A model generated the notes under the pieces. That model searched no databases and was not told where the DNA came from. It saw nothing but the letters and a program-made list of their open reading frames with translations. Below, in pieces: positions 42,501 to 52,429 of a DNA stretch of 64,000 bases; position 1 is the first letter of the stretch; each line of letters starts with the position of its first letter. Source of the stretch: BJHQ01 sp964654285 (GTDB taxonomy: Bacteria; Planctomycetota; UBA11346); assembly GCA_964654285.1 (NCBI GenBank), contig CAZZJC010000019.1, forward strand, positions 1 to 64,000, given 5' to 3'. The position numbers and the translations under genes are program-made.

Positions 42501-43709
42501 CTAGGCCAAGGCCGCTCCGTAGGCCGAGATCACCAGCTGGCCCATGACCTCGCGCGCGTGGCGGTTGCGGCAGCGCAGGCGGGCGTTGCCGGCGAGGCGG
42601 GTGAGCAGGTTCGATTCGTCGACCAGGCGCAGCAGGGCGGCGGCGGCAGCGACCGGATCGTCTTCGGGGAAGAGCAGGCCATCGACATCGTCGTCGACGA
42701 GATCGCAGTTGCCGACCACGTCGCTCGCCACCACCACCGCGCCGTCGCGGGCGGCTTCGATGAGGGACAGCGGCATGCCCTCCCAGCGCGAGGTGGACAG
42801 GTAGCAGCCGGCCTGGCGCAGGGCGATGGCGGGGTCGTCGGTCGGAGGATGGCAGCGCACCCGCGCGCTGAGATCCATGCCGGCGACCAGGCTGCGGAAG
42901 GTGCGGTCGGCGATGCCTTCGCCGTAGAGGTGGAACTCGAAATCGCCGAGCCGGCCCCAGGTACGCAGCTGATCCGCGATGGCGAGCAGCAGTTCCGGGT
43001 TCTTCTGCCGATTGGCGCGGGTGAAGCTCACCACGCGCAAGGTCTTCTTCTTCTGTTCGCTACGCCGGCGCAGGGTGGATTCGCTCGGGCCACCGGCGGT
43101 GTCGATGCCGTTGGGCACCAGGATCAGCCGGCCGGCATAGGACGGGTAGCGACTGAGCACGAGATCCTGCTCGCCGCTCGAGACCGCGATCGCGCGGTCG
43201 GTCCAGCGTGCGAGCAGGCCCTCGACCTGGCCGTACAGGCGGTGCTTGATCGACGAGGTGCGCGGAATGCCGTGGAAGGTGTGGATGCTGCGGGTGCGGG
43301 TCAGGGCCCGCACCAGGCGGCCGTAGACCCCGGCCGACATGCCGTGCGAATGGATGATGTCGATCCGGTGCTGGCGCACGTAGCGGGCCAGGCGGACGAT
43401 CGCGTCCGGGTAGATGCGCCGATGCGGGATGGCGACCAGGCGATGCTCGCCGATCGCGTCGGCGTAGCGGTGCCAGTACACGCCGTCCGGCGGGCAGGCG
43501 ACGTGGGCGTCGACATGGCCGATGGTCCCGCGCAGCAGATGCAGGATGTGCTCTGGTCCGCCACCGTGATCGGAGCGACCGGTGATGTGCAAGACCCGCG
43601 CAACGGGTTGCCTGGCAGGTGCCGATGATCGGTCGGAGACGCTCACGGTCGGCTTGTATAGCCCACAACCAGGGGGTTGGCAATGGTTGGCGATTGGAAC
43701 ACACCGCAT
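42501..43709 (-). CDS. GT4-family glycosyltransferase
   Basis: A 402-residue GT-B glycosyltransferase. The acceptor-side start is VLHITGRSDHGGGPEHIL, followed by IDIIHSHGMSAGVYGRLV. The donor-side domain has VSFTRANRQKNPELLLAIAD and the E(x7)E region STSRWEGMPLSLIEAARDG. It probably uses a nucleotide sugar for a surface polysaccharide or lipid. It lies well away from the main glycan cluster, alone between the EF-hand protein and the flagellar motor genes. The extreme N-terminus (~35 residues) is weakly supported and the true start may be later. Confidence 0.87.
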   Translation of the reverse strand: MRCVPIANHCQPPGCGLYKPTVSVSDRSSAPARQPVARVLHITGRSDHGGGPEHILHLLRGTIGHVDAHVACPPDGVYWHRYADAIGEHRLVAIPHRRIYPDAIVRLARYVRQHRIDIIHSHGMSAGVYGRLVRALTRTRSIHTFHGIPRTSSIKHRLYGQVEGLLARWTDRAIAVSSGEQDLVLSRYPSYAGRLILVPNGIDTAGGPSESTLRRRSEQKKKTLRVVSFTRANRQKNPELLLAIADQLRTWGRLGDFEFHLYGEGIADRTFRSLVAGMDLSARVRCHPPTDDPAIALRQAGCYLSTSRWEGMPLSLIEAARDGAVVVASDVVGNCDLVDDDVDGLLFPEDDPVAAAAALLRLVDESNLLTRLAGNARLRCRNRHAREVMGQLVISAYGAALA

Positions 43710-43925
43710 CGTACACGTTCGGATCGGTGCGAAATGCGAGCGGGCTGGTAATCGGAGCGAAGTCTAGGGTGCAGAGGGGGCTTATCGGGTTCAGCCATCG
43801 GTCGCTGGACCCGATCTGCCAGCCAGGGTTGGCCTTGGCCTCGGTTTTGCGGTATGGTCAAGCAAGCCATCTCGCCGTCACCAGGCGTCGCGTTCCGCGA
43901 CGTCCGTCCGGCCTGGCCCGGGACC

Positions 43926-44789
43926 ATGTTCACCATCCTCGGCATCGTCATCGGTCTCATCTGCATCTTCACGGGGTTCGCCCTGCATGGGGGCAATTTC
44001 GGGGTGTTCGTCGCCGCCTGGACCGAATACATCGTTATCGGTGGCGCGGCGGTGGGTATCTTCCTCGCCGCCAACGGCATGGATGTGATGATGAAGTCGA
44101 TCGCCGCCGTGCTGGGAATCCTCAAGCCGGACCCATTCAACAAGGCGGAATTCCTCCGCCTGCTCACCCTGCTCTACCAGATCTTCAATGTCGCCCGCCG
44201 CGACGGCCTGCTCGGCATCGAGGCGCACCTTGAAGATCCGCACAAGTCCAAGATCCTTGGTTCCAACCACGTATTCAGCCACAACCATCACGCTTCGTCG
44301 TTCTTCTGCGATACCATGAAGGTCATCGTCTCGGGCGGCGTGAAACCGCACGATCTGAGCGACATGATGGAGATGGACCTCGACCAGTCGCACGCCGAAC
44401 AGGCGATCGTCACCGATGCGATCCAGAACGTGGGCGACGCCATGCCGGCGGTCGGCATCATCGCCTGCGTCCTGGGCGTGGTCATCACCATGGGCAAGAT
44501 CGGCGGCGAGGCGGCCGCGATCGGCTATGCGATCGGACTCGCCCTGGTCGGCACCATGGTCGGTGTGCTCGCCGCCTATCTGATCTTCTTTCCGATAACC
44601 CGGGCCATCTCCCTGCGCCAGCGCACTGAGGCGCAATACCTCAATTGCATCCGCCACGCGATCTTTTCGTTCGCGCGTGGCGAAGCGCCGATGACCTGCA
44701 TCGAGTTCGCCCGCCGCAACATCGATCCCAGCCTGCGGCCGGAATTCTCCGAGATGGAAAAGACCGTCAAAGCCGCGGCCAAGGCCTGA
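43926..44789 (+). CDS. motA: Flagellar motor stator protein MotA
   Basis: A 287-residue MotA. It starts MFTILGIVIGLICIFTGFAL, has the second membrane helix YIVIGGAAVGIFLAANG and a cytoplasmic loop. The paired C-terminal helices contain the conserved GDAMPAVGIIACVLGVVITM and VGVLAAYLIFFPI. MotA and MotB form the ion channel that drives flagellar rotation. I use the ATG at 43926, which starts right at the first helix as in other MotA proteins; an ATG 24 codons upstream is possible. MotB follows after 13 bases. Confidence 0.93.
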   Translation: MFTILGIVIGLICIFTGFALHGGNFGVFVAAWTEYIVIGGAAVGIFLAANGMDVMMKSIAAVLGILKPDPFNKAEFLRLLTLLYQIFNVARRDGLLGIEAHLEDPHKSKILGSNHVFSHNHHASSFFCDTMKVIVSGGVKPHDLSDMMEMDLDQSHAEQAIVTDAIQNVGDAMPAVGIIACVLGVVITMGKIGGEAAAIGYAIGLALVGTMVGVLAAYLIFFPITRAISLRQRTEAQYLNCIRHAIFSFARGEAPMTCIEFARRNIDPSLRPEFSEMEKTVKAAAKA

Positions 44790-44802
44790 TGATTGAATCG
44801 CC

Positions 44803-45573
44803 ATGGCCGAAGAACAACCGATCATCATCAAGAAGAAGAAAGGCGGGCATGGTGGCCACCATGGCGGCGCATGGAAGCTCGCCCTCGCCGACCTGATGAC
44901 CGCGATGATGGCGTTCTTCCTGGTGATGTGGATCATCGGCATGGACGTGCAGACCCGGTCGGGGCTGGCGGAGTACTTCTCGAACCCTGGGGCCTTCCGC
45001 CTCGACACCCAGTCCAGCCCCTACCTGCTCAAGATGGATGGCCGGCCGCCACTGATCAACGCGACCATCGAGCAGACCTCGCGCAAGGCGTCGAACGTCG
45101 ACGTGCAGGCGGCCGAGGCCCTGGCCAGCCGCATCCGTACGGCGCTGCGCGTCGATGCGCGCTTTTCCCAGATCCAGGATTCGGTCGACGTGCGGGTGAG
45201 CGATGACGGGTTGATGCTCGAGTTCATCGAGACCAGCACCGGCCTGCTCTTCGAACCGACCTCCGCCGCGATCAAGCCGCTTGGCCAGCAGCTCATCCAA
45301 TCCATCGTGCCGGTGCTGATCGGGGCCAACCGTGGCTTGGAGATCCGCGCCCATACCGATGCTCGGCTGATGTCCGATCCGAAGCAGGTGCGCTGGGAAC
45401 TCGGCAGCGAGCGCGCCGGTTCGGTCCGTCGCCTGCTCGCTGCCGGCGGCGTCAAGCCCGCCCTGTTCCGCAAGGTGGTGAACCTGGGACCGACCGTCCA
45501 CCGCTTCCCGGAGTCGCCGAGCGCGGTGCAGAACAACCGCATCGTCATCCTCATCCCGTTCGACATGGAATGA
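44803..45573 (+). CDS. motB: Flagellar motor stator protein MotB
   Basis: A 256-residue MotB. After a Lys/Gly/His-rich N-terminus comes the single membrane helix with the ion-binding Asp D30 in WKLALADLMTAMMAFFLVMW. A periplasmic OmpA-type peptidoglycan-binding domain follows (LEIRAHTDARL, WELGSERAGSVRRLL, NNRIVILI). It anchors the stator to the cell wall. Directly downstream of motA, clearly one transcription unit. The His/Gly-rich start is unusual but short. Confidence 0.93.
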   Translation: MAEEQPIIIKKKKGGHGGHHGGAWKLALADLMTAMMAFFLVMWIIGMDVQTRSGLAEYFSNPGAFRLDTQSSPYLLKMDGRPPLINATIEQTSRKASNVDVQAAEALASRIRTALRVDARFSQIQDSVDVRVSDDGLMLEFIETSTGLLFEPTSAAIKPLGQQLIQSIVPVLIGANRGLEIRAHTDARLMSDPKQVRWELGSERAGSVRRLLAAGGVKPALFRKVVNLGPTVHRFPESPSAVQNNRIVILIPFDME

Positions 45574-45720
45574 GGTCCGCCTGAGGGACGCGAACCTCGG
45601 CCGGTCGACTCAGCAACGAAGGGGCTCGCTCCTGGGAGGCTGGAATAACCGCCGAAACCCAAGTGGATCCGGCTTTCGCGGCGGATGGAAGCAGGGTATC
45701 CTTGCAACGGAGACCAGGGC

Positions 45721-47592
45721 GTGGATCTGCATCTGAGCATCAGTCCCGACCACCGCCAGGCGGTGCTGAACCTGCCCGCCGGCCGGCATTTCCCGGTCGA
45801 GATGCTCAAGCAGTTGATCCAGCGCAGCGGCATCACCCAGGGTCTGCTGCGCGAGGCCCTGGTCGAGGCCGGCCGGACCGAGGACCATGATCGCGAGATC
45901 ATCCTGGCGACAGGCGAGGATCCGGCTCCTGCCGTCCCCGGCGAGATCGATCCGCCGATCGTCGCCGGCGCCAAGCCCCGCCGGGTCGTCAAGGATGAAT
46001 GTCTCGGCCGATGGATCGCACCAGTTCCCGCGAAACCGGGCATCGGGGTGGACGGGACCGAGATCCCTGCGCCGACCGATGAGCCCACCAGCGGCATCGC
46101 CAGCCTCGGCCACGGGATCCGGCACGAGGAGTCCGGCGAGATCTTCGCCGCGCGCGATGGCGAGCTGACCCTCACCCCGGAGCGCGTCCTGGCGGTGCTC
46201 ATGCCCGGCGTGCCCGATCGCGAATGCAGCGCGATCGAACTCCAGCACGACGCCCACTTCAAGGAGGCCTGGATCCGCCTTGAACCGGGCGAATACCTGA
46301 ATCCCAAGGACATCGCCCTGCTCCTGGCCTCGAAGCAGGTGCGTTTCGGCATCGACCGGGAATCCTGCGCCGCGGCCATGGTGGGCGCGCCCGTGCTGCG
46401 CACCCTGGTCATGGCGCGCGGGACGGAACCCGTGCCGGGCATCGACGCCCGCGCCGAGATCCTGATCGACGACTCCATCCACCTGGTCGAGGACGCGGAT
46501 GGCCGCGTCGACTACACCCAGATGGACTGCGTGAAGGAGATCACCGTCGGGATGGAGCTCGTCCGCATCCATCCCGCGACTCCGGGTACCGATGGGATGA
46601 ATTTCCGCGGCCAGGTGGTCAAGGCCAAGCCCGGCCGCGACCTCGATCCGGCCCAGTTCGCCGGCGACGGCACCCGTCTGCGCGACAGCGATCGCATGGT
46701 GGTCGAGGCCGCCGTCGACGGCGTCTTCAAGCGCACCCGCAGCGGTGGCGCTTCGGTGGTGGCGATGTTCGAGGTCAAGGGCGACCTCGACATGCACACC
46801 GGCGCGATCGAGACCAGGCATCCGGTCCGCATCAGCGGCGACATCAAGAAGGGCTTCAAGGTCAAGACCGAGGGCGATCTCGCGGTCGGCGGCTCGATCG
46901 AGGACGCCCGCGTCTCGGCCCAGGGCAATCTGACGGTGAAGGCCGGCATCCTGCCTGGGATGGAACGCGTGAAGGCGCACGGCGATGTCACCGCCCGTCA
47001 CATCAACGGACGCACGGTGAAGTGCCGGAATCTCAAGATCAACGGCCAGATCAGCGGTTCGGTCATCTTCGCCACCGGTGAGGTCACCGCCCGCGCGATC
47101 ATGGTCTCGCAGGTCACCGCCCCGGTTCTGGTGGCCGCCGATTCGCTGGGGGATGAGGGCGAACAGGCCACCATCGTCCAGGTCGGGGTCGATCCCTACG
47201 CCAACGCGGTGCTGGAATCAGCCCGCGCCGGCATCGCGGACGCCCAGGCCGCCGCCGCCGCCCTGCGCGACCGCTGCAAGATGTATTCGCACCACGTCAA
47301 GCAGGCCTCGCTTGCCGGCCGCGACATCACCGAGGCGGCGGCGCGGCTCAAGGCGGGCCTGGCGGAATATGAGGAGGCCTGCGCCAAGGCCGCGACATTC
47401 GAGAAGATCCTGGCCGAGCACGAGGGCGCGCACCCGGCCGCCGACAAGCTCGCCGCCGCCGCGCGCATCACGGTCAAGGGCACCGTCTATCCCGGAGTCG
47501 AAATCCGCATCGGCGATGCCCGTCTCGCCATCAAGACCGTCATGACCCGGGTGACCTTCGTCCTCAAGGACGGCCAGATCAGCTGGTTCTGA
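45721..47592 (+). CDS. FapA-type polymerising protein (DUF342)
   Basis: About 623 residues. The central part is a right-handed beta-helix of the FapA/DUF342 type: PATPGTDGMNFRGQVVKAKPGRD, then repeating short units such as GAIETRHPVRISGDIKKGFK and SAQGNLTVKAGI. A C-terminal coiled coil (ADAQAAAAALRDR and onward) and a last beta segment follow. Such proteins are linked to flagellar motor or cell-surface and kinase control functions, but their role is not settled. A GGAG eight bases before the GTG at 45721 favours that start; an ATG at 45685 is in frame. It follows motB after 147 bases. Confidence 0.8.
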   Translation: MDLHLSISPDHRQAVLNLPAGRHFPVEMLKQLIQRSGITQGLLREALVEAGRTEDHDREIILATGEDPAPAVPGEIDPPIVAGAKPRRVVKDECLGRWIAPVPAKPGIGVDGTEIPAPTDEPTSGIASLGHGIRHEESGEIFAARDGELTLTPERVLAVLMPGVPDRECSAIELQHDAHFKEAWIRLEPGEYLNPKDIALLLASKQVRFGIDRESCAAAMVGAPVLRTLVMARGTEPVPGIDARAEILIDDSIHLVEDADGRVDYTQMDCVKEITVGMELVRIHPATPGTDGMNFRGQVVKAKPGRDLDPAQFAGDGTRLRDSDRMVVEAAVDGVFKRTRSGGASVVAMFEVKGDLDMHTGAIETRHPVRISGDIKKGFKVKTEGDLAVGGSIEDARVSAQGNLTVKAGILPGMERVKAHGDVTARHINGRTVKCRNLKINGQISGSVIFATGEVTARAIMVSQVTAPVLVAADSLGDEGEQATIVQVGVDPYANAVLESARAGIADAQAAAAALRDRCKMYSHHVKQASLAGRDITEAAARLKAGLAEYEEACAKAATFEKILAEHEGAHPAADKLAAAARITVKGTVYPGVEIRIGDARLAIKTVMTRVTFVLKDGQISWF

Positions 47593-47735
47593 ATCAGCGA
47601 TCCATCCCGTCGGATCAACGATCGGCAGCGGGTCGCCCACCTGCTGAGTCACCGTCCGGGGCCTGCCCCAACCCGCTGCCGGCCGGCAGCGACGGATCGA
47701 GACGGTTGCAGGTTGAAGCGGGCTGAAGCCCCCGG

Positions 47736-48926
47736 TCAGGGCAGCAGGCCTTGCAGCCACGGCACCGCCACGAGGGTCAGCACCGCCCCGACCGCCAGGA
47801 ACGGGCCGAAGGGGACTTCGAAGCGCCGGCGCAGCAGGAGCAGCGGCACGCCGACCAGGGTGCCTGCGACGGCGGCGAGGCCGAAGGTCCATACCACCCC
47901 GACCGGCCCCAGGAAGCAGCCCAGGGGCGCGAGGAACTTCACGTCGCCGAAGCCCATCGCTTCCTTGCGGAAGACCATGGTTCCGAGCAGCGATACCACC
48001 TGCGGCAGGAGCCAGCCGGCGAGTCCGCCGAGGATCGCGAGGCAGAGCTGGATGCCGAGGACGCAGGTCGGCGAATTGCGGGCGAAGAATTCCCGTTCGC
48101 CCAGCCCGTGCAGGGCGGGAGTCGCCAGCACCAGCGCCACCAGCACGAGCACCGGTGGGATCACGGTGGCGAGGAACCAGTGCGAGCCCAGGCGGTAGGA
48201 CCGGAAGTGGTCGTCCTGCCAGCGCATGGGGATGGGTACGCAGGTGGTGAAGACCCGGCGTGCCACGGGGATCGCCAGCAGCACCAGGCCGACGCCGATC
48301 GCGATGACGGTCAGGCTGGACAGCAGGAAGGCGCCGTGGTGGTGGCTGTATTCCCCCAGGTCATCCTTGCGCATCCACCAGCCGCTGGGATTCCAGCCGA
48401 TCGCGCAGTTGTCGCCGAGCACGGCCAGGAACGGCGCGATGACCTGCAACGGCTTGGTGAGTTCGTCCGGGATGATGCGGTGATCGAGGTCGATGAGCGC
48501 CGAGGCCGCGATCCACCAGAGCATTCCCAGCATCACGGCCAGGCCCGCGCCGAACAGGAACCAATCCGGGGCGTGCATCGCCTGCAGCCAGGGGGAACCG
48601 CTCCACCAGCCGTAGTTCGCTCCGCCGACCTGATGCCAGGCCAGGAGGACGGCCAGCGCCGTGGCGAGGCCGCAGGCGGCTTCGATCAGCGGGTAGCGGA
48701 TCGAGAATGGCGCTGCGCAGTGCCGGCAGCGTCCGCGCAGGATCAGCCAGCCCAGCACCGGCAGGTTGTCGTGCCAGCGCACCTGCGTGCCGCAGGCGTA
48801 GCAGCGTGAAGGCGGATGCGCGATGCTCTCATTGCGCGGCAGCCGATGCACTACGACGTTGAGGAACGAGCCGACGAAGCAGCCGAAAAGACCGCCGATC
48901 GCGACGGGAATGGGGTCGATGCTCAC
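47736..48926 (-). CDS. Type IV prepilin peptidase (A24 family)
   Basis: About 396 residues of an integral membrane aspartic protease that cuts and methylates type IV prepilins and type II secretion pseudopilins. It has the early GGLFGCFVGSFLNVVVHRLP, the zinc-type cysteines CYACGTQ and CRHC, and the two catalytic Asp regions ALIDLDHRIIPDE and AMGFGDVKFLA. It is longer than the usual ~290 residues because of a ~110-residue insertion between the two Asp motifs. I start it at the GTG at 48926; an ATG eight codons upstream is also possible. No pilin genes are in the window. Confidence 0.9.
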   Translation of the reverse strand: MSIDPIPVAIGGLFGCFVGSFLNVVVHRLPRNESIAHPPSRCYACGTQVRWHDNLPVLGWLILRGRCRHCAAPFSIRYPLIEAACGLATALAVLLAWHQVGGANYGWWSGSPWLQAMHAPDWFLFGAGLAVMLGMLWWIAASALIDLDHRIIPDELTKPLQVIAPFLAVLGDNCAIGWNPSGWWMRKDDLGEYSHHHGAFLLSSLTVIAIGVGLVLLAIPVARRVFTTCVPIPMRWQDDHFRSYRLGSHWFLATVIPPVLVLVALVLATPALHGLGEREFFARNSPTCVLGIQLCLAILGGLAGWLLPQVVSLLGTMVFRKEAMGFGDVKFLAPLGCFLGPVGVVWTFGLAAVAGTLVGVPLLLLRRRFEVPFGPFLAVGAVLTLVAVPWLQGLLP

Positions 48927-48963
48927 CCGCGCAGTCGACCGCGGCGGCATCCTGGCGCAATCC

Positions 48964-49094
48964 GCGACCGGCCCGCCTTGGCCGGGCGCTTCAAAAATCG
49001 ATCTTCCTGGGATCGCCGGCGTCCCGCCGGCCGAATCAACGGCAGCCGAAGGATGCCACCAACCGACTGTCGTGGCGACCGGCCCGCCTTGGCC
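48964..49094. repeat. 20-bp direct repeat with GC-rich palindromes between
   Basis: The 20-base sequence GCGACCGGCCCGCCTTGGCC occurs at 48964-48983 and again at 49075-49094. Between the copies lies a GCCGGCGTCCCGCCGGC-type palindrome. The unit is intergenic, between the prepilin peptidase and the DUF3293-like gene, and resembles a REP-type element. No gene is seen in it. Confidence 0.6.
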
Positions 49095-49122
49095 TGCGGC
49101 GCGTCATCACCATGCTTGCCGC

Positions 49123-49566
49123 ATGGACGCATCCCTGCGCCGCCAGTTGCGTGGAACCTGGAACGGCACCCGCTGGCTGCGCTGGACGCAACGGGGCTGG
49201 ACGGACCTGCAACGAGCGCCCCTTCCCGAAGGCGCCTGCGTCCTGTCCGCCTGGAATCCGCGCTCGCAGCCGCGCGCCTTGGCGGAGAACCTCCGCCGCG
49301 ACCGGCAGTTGCTCGGGCAGTTGCGCCGCCGTGGCCTGGCGCCCGCCCGGCTGCGCGGCCTCGGCTGCGGCTGGCGCGAGGACGGCTGGTGGTTTCCTGC
49401 CCGCGCCCAGTTCGCCCAGGTCCTCTTGCGCCGGTTCGATCAATGGGCCGGCCTCGTGCAACTGGGCGGACGCCTGCATCTGCTCTGGCGCGATGGGCGC
49501 AGCGAACGATGGCGATCGGGAACGGGTTCCGCCTGCCCGGCATTGCCAAGCCGGCCAGCGCCCTAG
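49123..49566 (+). CDS. Small DUF3293-like protein
   Basis: A 147-residue Arg- and Trp-rich soluble protein. The segment VLSAWNPRSQPRALAENLRR, with an Asn-Pro and an E-N pair, followed by LLGQLRRRGLAP and a GWREDGWWFPA segment, fits the DUF3293 pattern, a family of unknown function. The start is the ATG at 49123. It lies ten bases before the next membrane protein gene and may be co-transcribed with it. Confidence 0.65.
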   Translation: MDASLRRQLRGTWNGTRWLRWTQRGWTDLQRAPLPEGACVLSAWNPRSQPRALAENLRRDRQLLGQLRRRGLAPARLRGLGCGWREDGWWFPARAQFAQVLLRRFDQWAGLVQLGGRLHLLWRDGRSERWRSGTGSACPALPSRPAP

Positions 49567-49576
49567 GGTGCCCGCC

Positions 49577-50212
49577 ATGAATAAAGTCATCGAAAGAATC
49601 ACGGAACGCGGGATTTTCGCCAGCCGCTGGCTGCTCGCGCCGCTGTATGTCGGCCTGATCATCGCCCAGACCTTCTACTGCTACCGCTTCGGGGTCGAGG
49701 TCTGGCACCTCGGCCATGACGCCATCGCCGGAATGAAGGTGGTCGAGGGCGTCGCCAAGGAATTCACCCCGGCGCTGTTCCTCCTCGCCGTCCTGGAACT
49801 GATCGACATGGTCATGGTCGCGAACCTGATCATCATCGTGCTCATCGGCGGCTACGCGACCTTCGTCAGCAAGCTCGATCTCGACGACCACGTCGACCGC
49901 CCGGCATGGCTCGACCACATCGATCCGGGCACGCTCAAGACCAAGCTCGCCGGCGGTCTGGTCGGGGTCAGCGGCATCCACGTCCTGCAGAGCTTCGTCA
50001 AGCTGGGCGAAGCCTCCAAAACCGCAAATTTTGACTACCAGCCCATCATGTGGCAGGTCATCATCCACGGCACCTTCACCGTCGCCGTGCTGATCATGGC
50101 CTACGCCGACCTGATCGTCGAACGTAAGCTGAAGATGGGCCACGGCGAAGGCATGGAGGCGACCGAGGGCAAGGAAGCGCCAGCCACCGCACCCAAGCCA
50201 GCACCGCACTGA
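49577..50212 (+). CDS. YqhA/UPF0114-family membrane protein
   Basis: A 211-residue protein with three or four membrane segments (RWLLAPLYVGLIIAQTFYCY, LFLLAVLELIDMVMVANLII, QVIIHGTFTVAVLIMAYADL). The conserved SRWLLAPLYVGL start and GGYATFVSKLD motif are typical of the YqhA family. A charged, Pro/Ala-rich tail of ~35 residues follows. The function of the family is not known. No transport partner is nearby. Confidence 0.88.
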   Translation: MNKVIERITERGIFASRWLLAPLYVGLIIAQTFYCYRFGVEVWHLGHDAIAGMKVVEGVAKEFTPALFLLAVLELIDMVMVANLIIIVLIGGYATFVSKLDLDDHVDRPAWLDHIDPGTLKTKLAGGLVGVSGIHVLQSFVKLGEASKTANFDYQPIMWQVIIHGTFTVAVLIMAYADLIVERKLKMGHGEGMEATEGKEAPATAPKPAPH

Positions 50213-50241
50213 GCCGGCAGCCTCAATCCGATCAGCAGGAT

Positions 50242-51042
50242 TCACTTGGTCGGCGCGGCATCCCCAGGATCGAGCTGGGTGATCAGAACGCCGTCATTGG
50301 GAAATCCTGGCACCCTGGCGACGATCGCCTTGGTGAGGGCCTGCTTGAGGTTGGCATGGTTGGGTTCGAGAAACTCGGCATCACTCAGGCGCTGGAGCTG
50401 CGCCAGGATGGCGTCCTGGATGAGCGGCGACTGGTCCTCCATCCGCTTGCCCAGGGTCGGATCGGCGAAGTAGAGCGCGATGCCAAGGGTCAGCTGGCGC
50501 CGGCTGCCCGCCACCATGCGGTAGAGCGGCAACGGAGGCAGGCGCACCATCACCGGCCCTGCCGGCGGCGGCGCCTCGTGGATGACGGGATCGACTTCGG
50601 TCTTGCGCGCCTTCGGATTGATCTCGCCCTGGTAGTCGAGCAGGTCGAGGATGAATCCCTCGCGCGCCTTGGCGGGCAGGGACGAGGGCAGGTCGGCCAG
50701 GACCGCGAGCATCTTCTCGCGCGCCGCCAGCGCCCGCACGATCACCATCCGCATGCGCTCCAGGTCGGCTCCCCCCAGCTTGCCCTTGGCATGCCGCTGC
50801 GCGATGAGGATCAGCGCATCGATGTCCCGCTGGCGGAAGAGCTGGGCGCCTTCGACCACCACCGCCGCCGTGGGATCCGGTCGGTCATCAGTCGCCTTGC
50901 CTGCGGTCGCCGGCTTGCCTGCGGTCGCGCTTCCCGGCGCGGCGGATTCCTCACCGGCCCCAAGAACAGAAGTCAGGAAAAATCCAACGGACATGAGCCC
51001 GATAGCCGCGCAATGACACCGGGGTGCAGAAGATATGGGCAT
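50242..51042 (-). CDS. Probable FliL-like flagellar basal-body protein
   Basis: About 266 residues with an N-terminal hydrophobic stretch (IGLMSVGFFLTSVLGAG) that may be a signal or anchor. A low-complexity Ala/Gly/Lys linker and a C-terminal domain follow. The last ~100 residues (RRQLTLGIALYFADPTLGKR, PLIQDAILAQLQRLSD, LKQALTKAIVARVP) follow the pattern of FliL, which supports the MotA/MotB stator. The final hydrophobic GVLITQLDPG takes the place of the usual FliL end. This is a moderate call; MotA/MotB lie 5 kb away. Confidence 0.5.
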   Translation of the reverse strand: MPISSAPRCHCAAIGLMSVGFFLTSVLGAGEESAAPGSATAGKPATAGKATDDRPDPTAAVVVEGAQLFRQRDIDALILIAQRHAKGKLGGADLERMRMVIVRALAAREKMLAVLADLPSSLPAKAREGFILDLLDYQGEINPKARKTEVDPVIHEAPPPAGPVMVRLPPLPLYRMVAGSRRQLTLGIALYFADPTLGKRMEDQSPLIQDAILAQLQRLSDAEFLEPNHANLKQALTKAIVARVPGFPNDGVLITQLDPGDAAPTK

Positions 51043-51433
51043 ACCGGCCTCCGCATGGATCCTAGAGTCGACTGGCCCGGCGCGAATCCAGAACGCCTGC
51101 CGGACCACGCCCTGATGGCACGGTGTTCCACCTGGATCCCAGACCTGGTATCACACCACGGATCGCCACAGCGCAGCTGCCCCCCACTCGCCACGACCGA
51201 GCCCCGCGCGGCAGGAAGGCGCACAGGTGCATAGCGCAGAGCAGCGCAATCCCGGTCACCGCAAACATCGGCATCCGGAGGCGCCAATCTCTTCGTTGCC
51301 AGGAAAAGCCTGCGCTGGGCACGCCACCCCACCGACCCATGCGGAGCCGTGTGGGTGCAGTCGCGCTTACCGCTTCCCCAGGCCGCATCCTCCTCGATAC
51401 TCCCGACCAGCTGAAGACGGATCTTTGACAATC
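51043..51433. other. Intergenic region upstream of tmRNA
   Basis: A 391-base stretch with no convincing gene. Short frames exist on both strands but show no domain features. The tmRNA promoter must lie in the last ~40 bases, yet I do not see clear -35 and -10 boxes; TTTGACA at 51424-51430 is too close to the RNA start to be its -35. Confidence 0.5.
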
Positions 51434-51800
<367 letters not shown>

Positions 51801-51825
51801 CTAGGGTCTTTAACGACCTATGATC

Positions 51826-51849
51826 AACCCGCAGGGCCTCCTGCGGGTT
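51826..51849 (+). terminator. Hairpin terminator of tmRNA
   Basis: A perfect 10-bp stem (AACCCGCAGG / CCTGCGGGTT) with a four-base loop, 25 bases after the tmRNA end, followed by a moderately T-rich run (TCATTTCTT). Confidence 0.75.
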
Positions 51850-52119
51850 GCGTCATTTCTTGAGTAATTTCGCAGAACTTTCACGCACCCCTCCGGAGCG
51901 ATTCGGACCTTGAGACAGCCATGTGGCCGGAATTTGGTCTCTTGAGACCCGAAAGTCTCAGGTTTGTCGGACCACCCCCGTTTTAGTCCGAATCGATAAA
52001 GCGTTGTGGGTTTACATGTTGGGTGAATTGGCAAAAGTTAGTGGGTCAATACGAACGCATAGCGGTCGTGACGGAGTGCGAACTCGTAACGGTTTCGATC
52101 ACCCCGCAGGTGGTGTTGG

Positions 52120-52266
52120 GTGTCCGAACTGCGTGCCGGCTGCTGCCGGGCCTGCCCGCACTACCGCCTCGGCAGTGACCAATGCGCCCTGTGCGGCTGC
52201 GCCTTTGTCATCGCCGAGCGCGTCCGCTCCCAGGTGGCCCGCTGCTCGAAGGGCCGTTGGCCATGA
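52120..52266 (+). CDS. Small cysteine-rich protein, phage-type zinc motif
   Basis: A 48-residue frame from a GTG at 52120. It has the pattern C-C-x2-C (CCRACPHY), then CALCGCAF and a final VARCSKGRW. This closely follows a family of short phage-encoded proteins with C-x2-C...C-x2-CGC...C-P-L-G-K-W. It probably binds a metal through the cysteines. The start codon is GTG and the Shine-Dalgarno (GCAGG) is weak. It lies ~320 bases after the tmRNA, which fits an integrated element. Confidence 0.5.
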   Translation: MSELRAGCCRACPHYRLGSDQCALCGCAFVIAERVRSQVARCSKGRWP

Positions 52267-52429
52267 AATGCCTGGAGCCAACTGTAGGTGTCCATCGAGA
52301 TACCCCTAAAAACACTGAGATTTTCATCGTGAAAACCGGTCCAATTCCGCAATCGCTTGTCCTCGAACCCTTTCTGTCGCTCGATTTGACTTTCTCGGAA
52401 AAACGGCCATTTTCCCCCATCGTGGGAGA

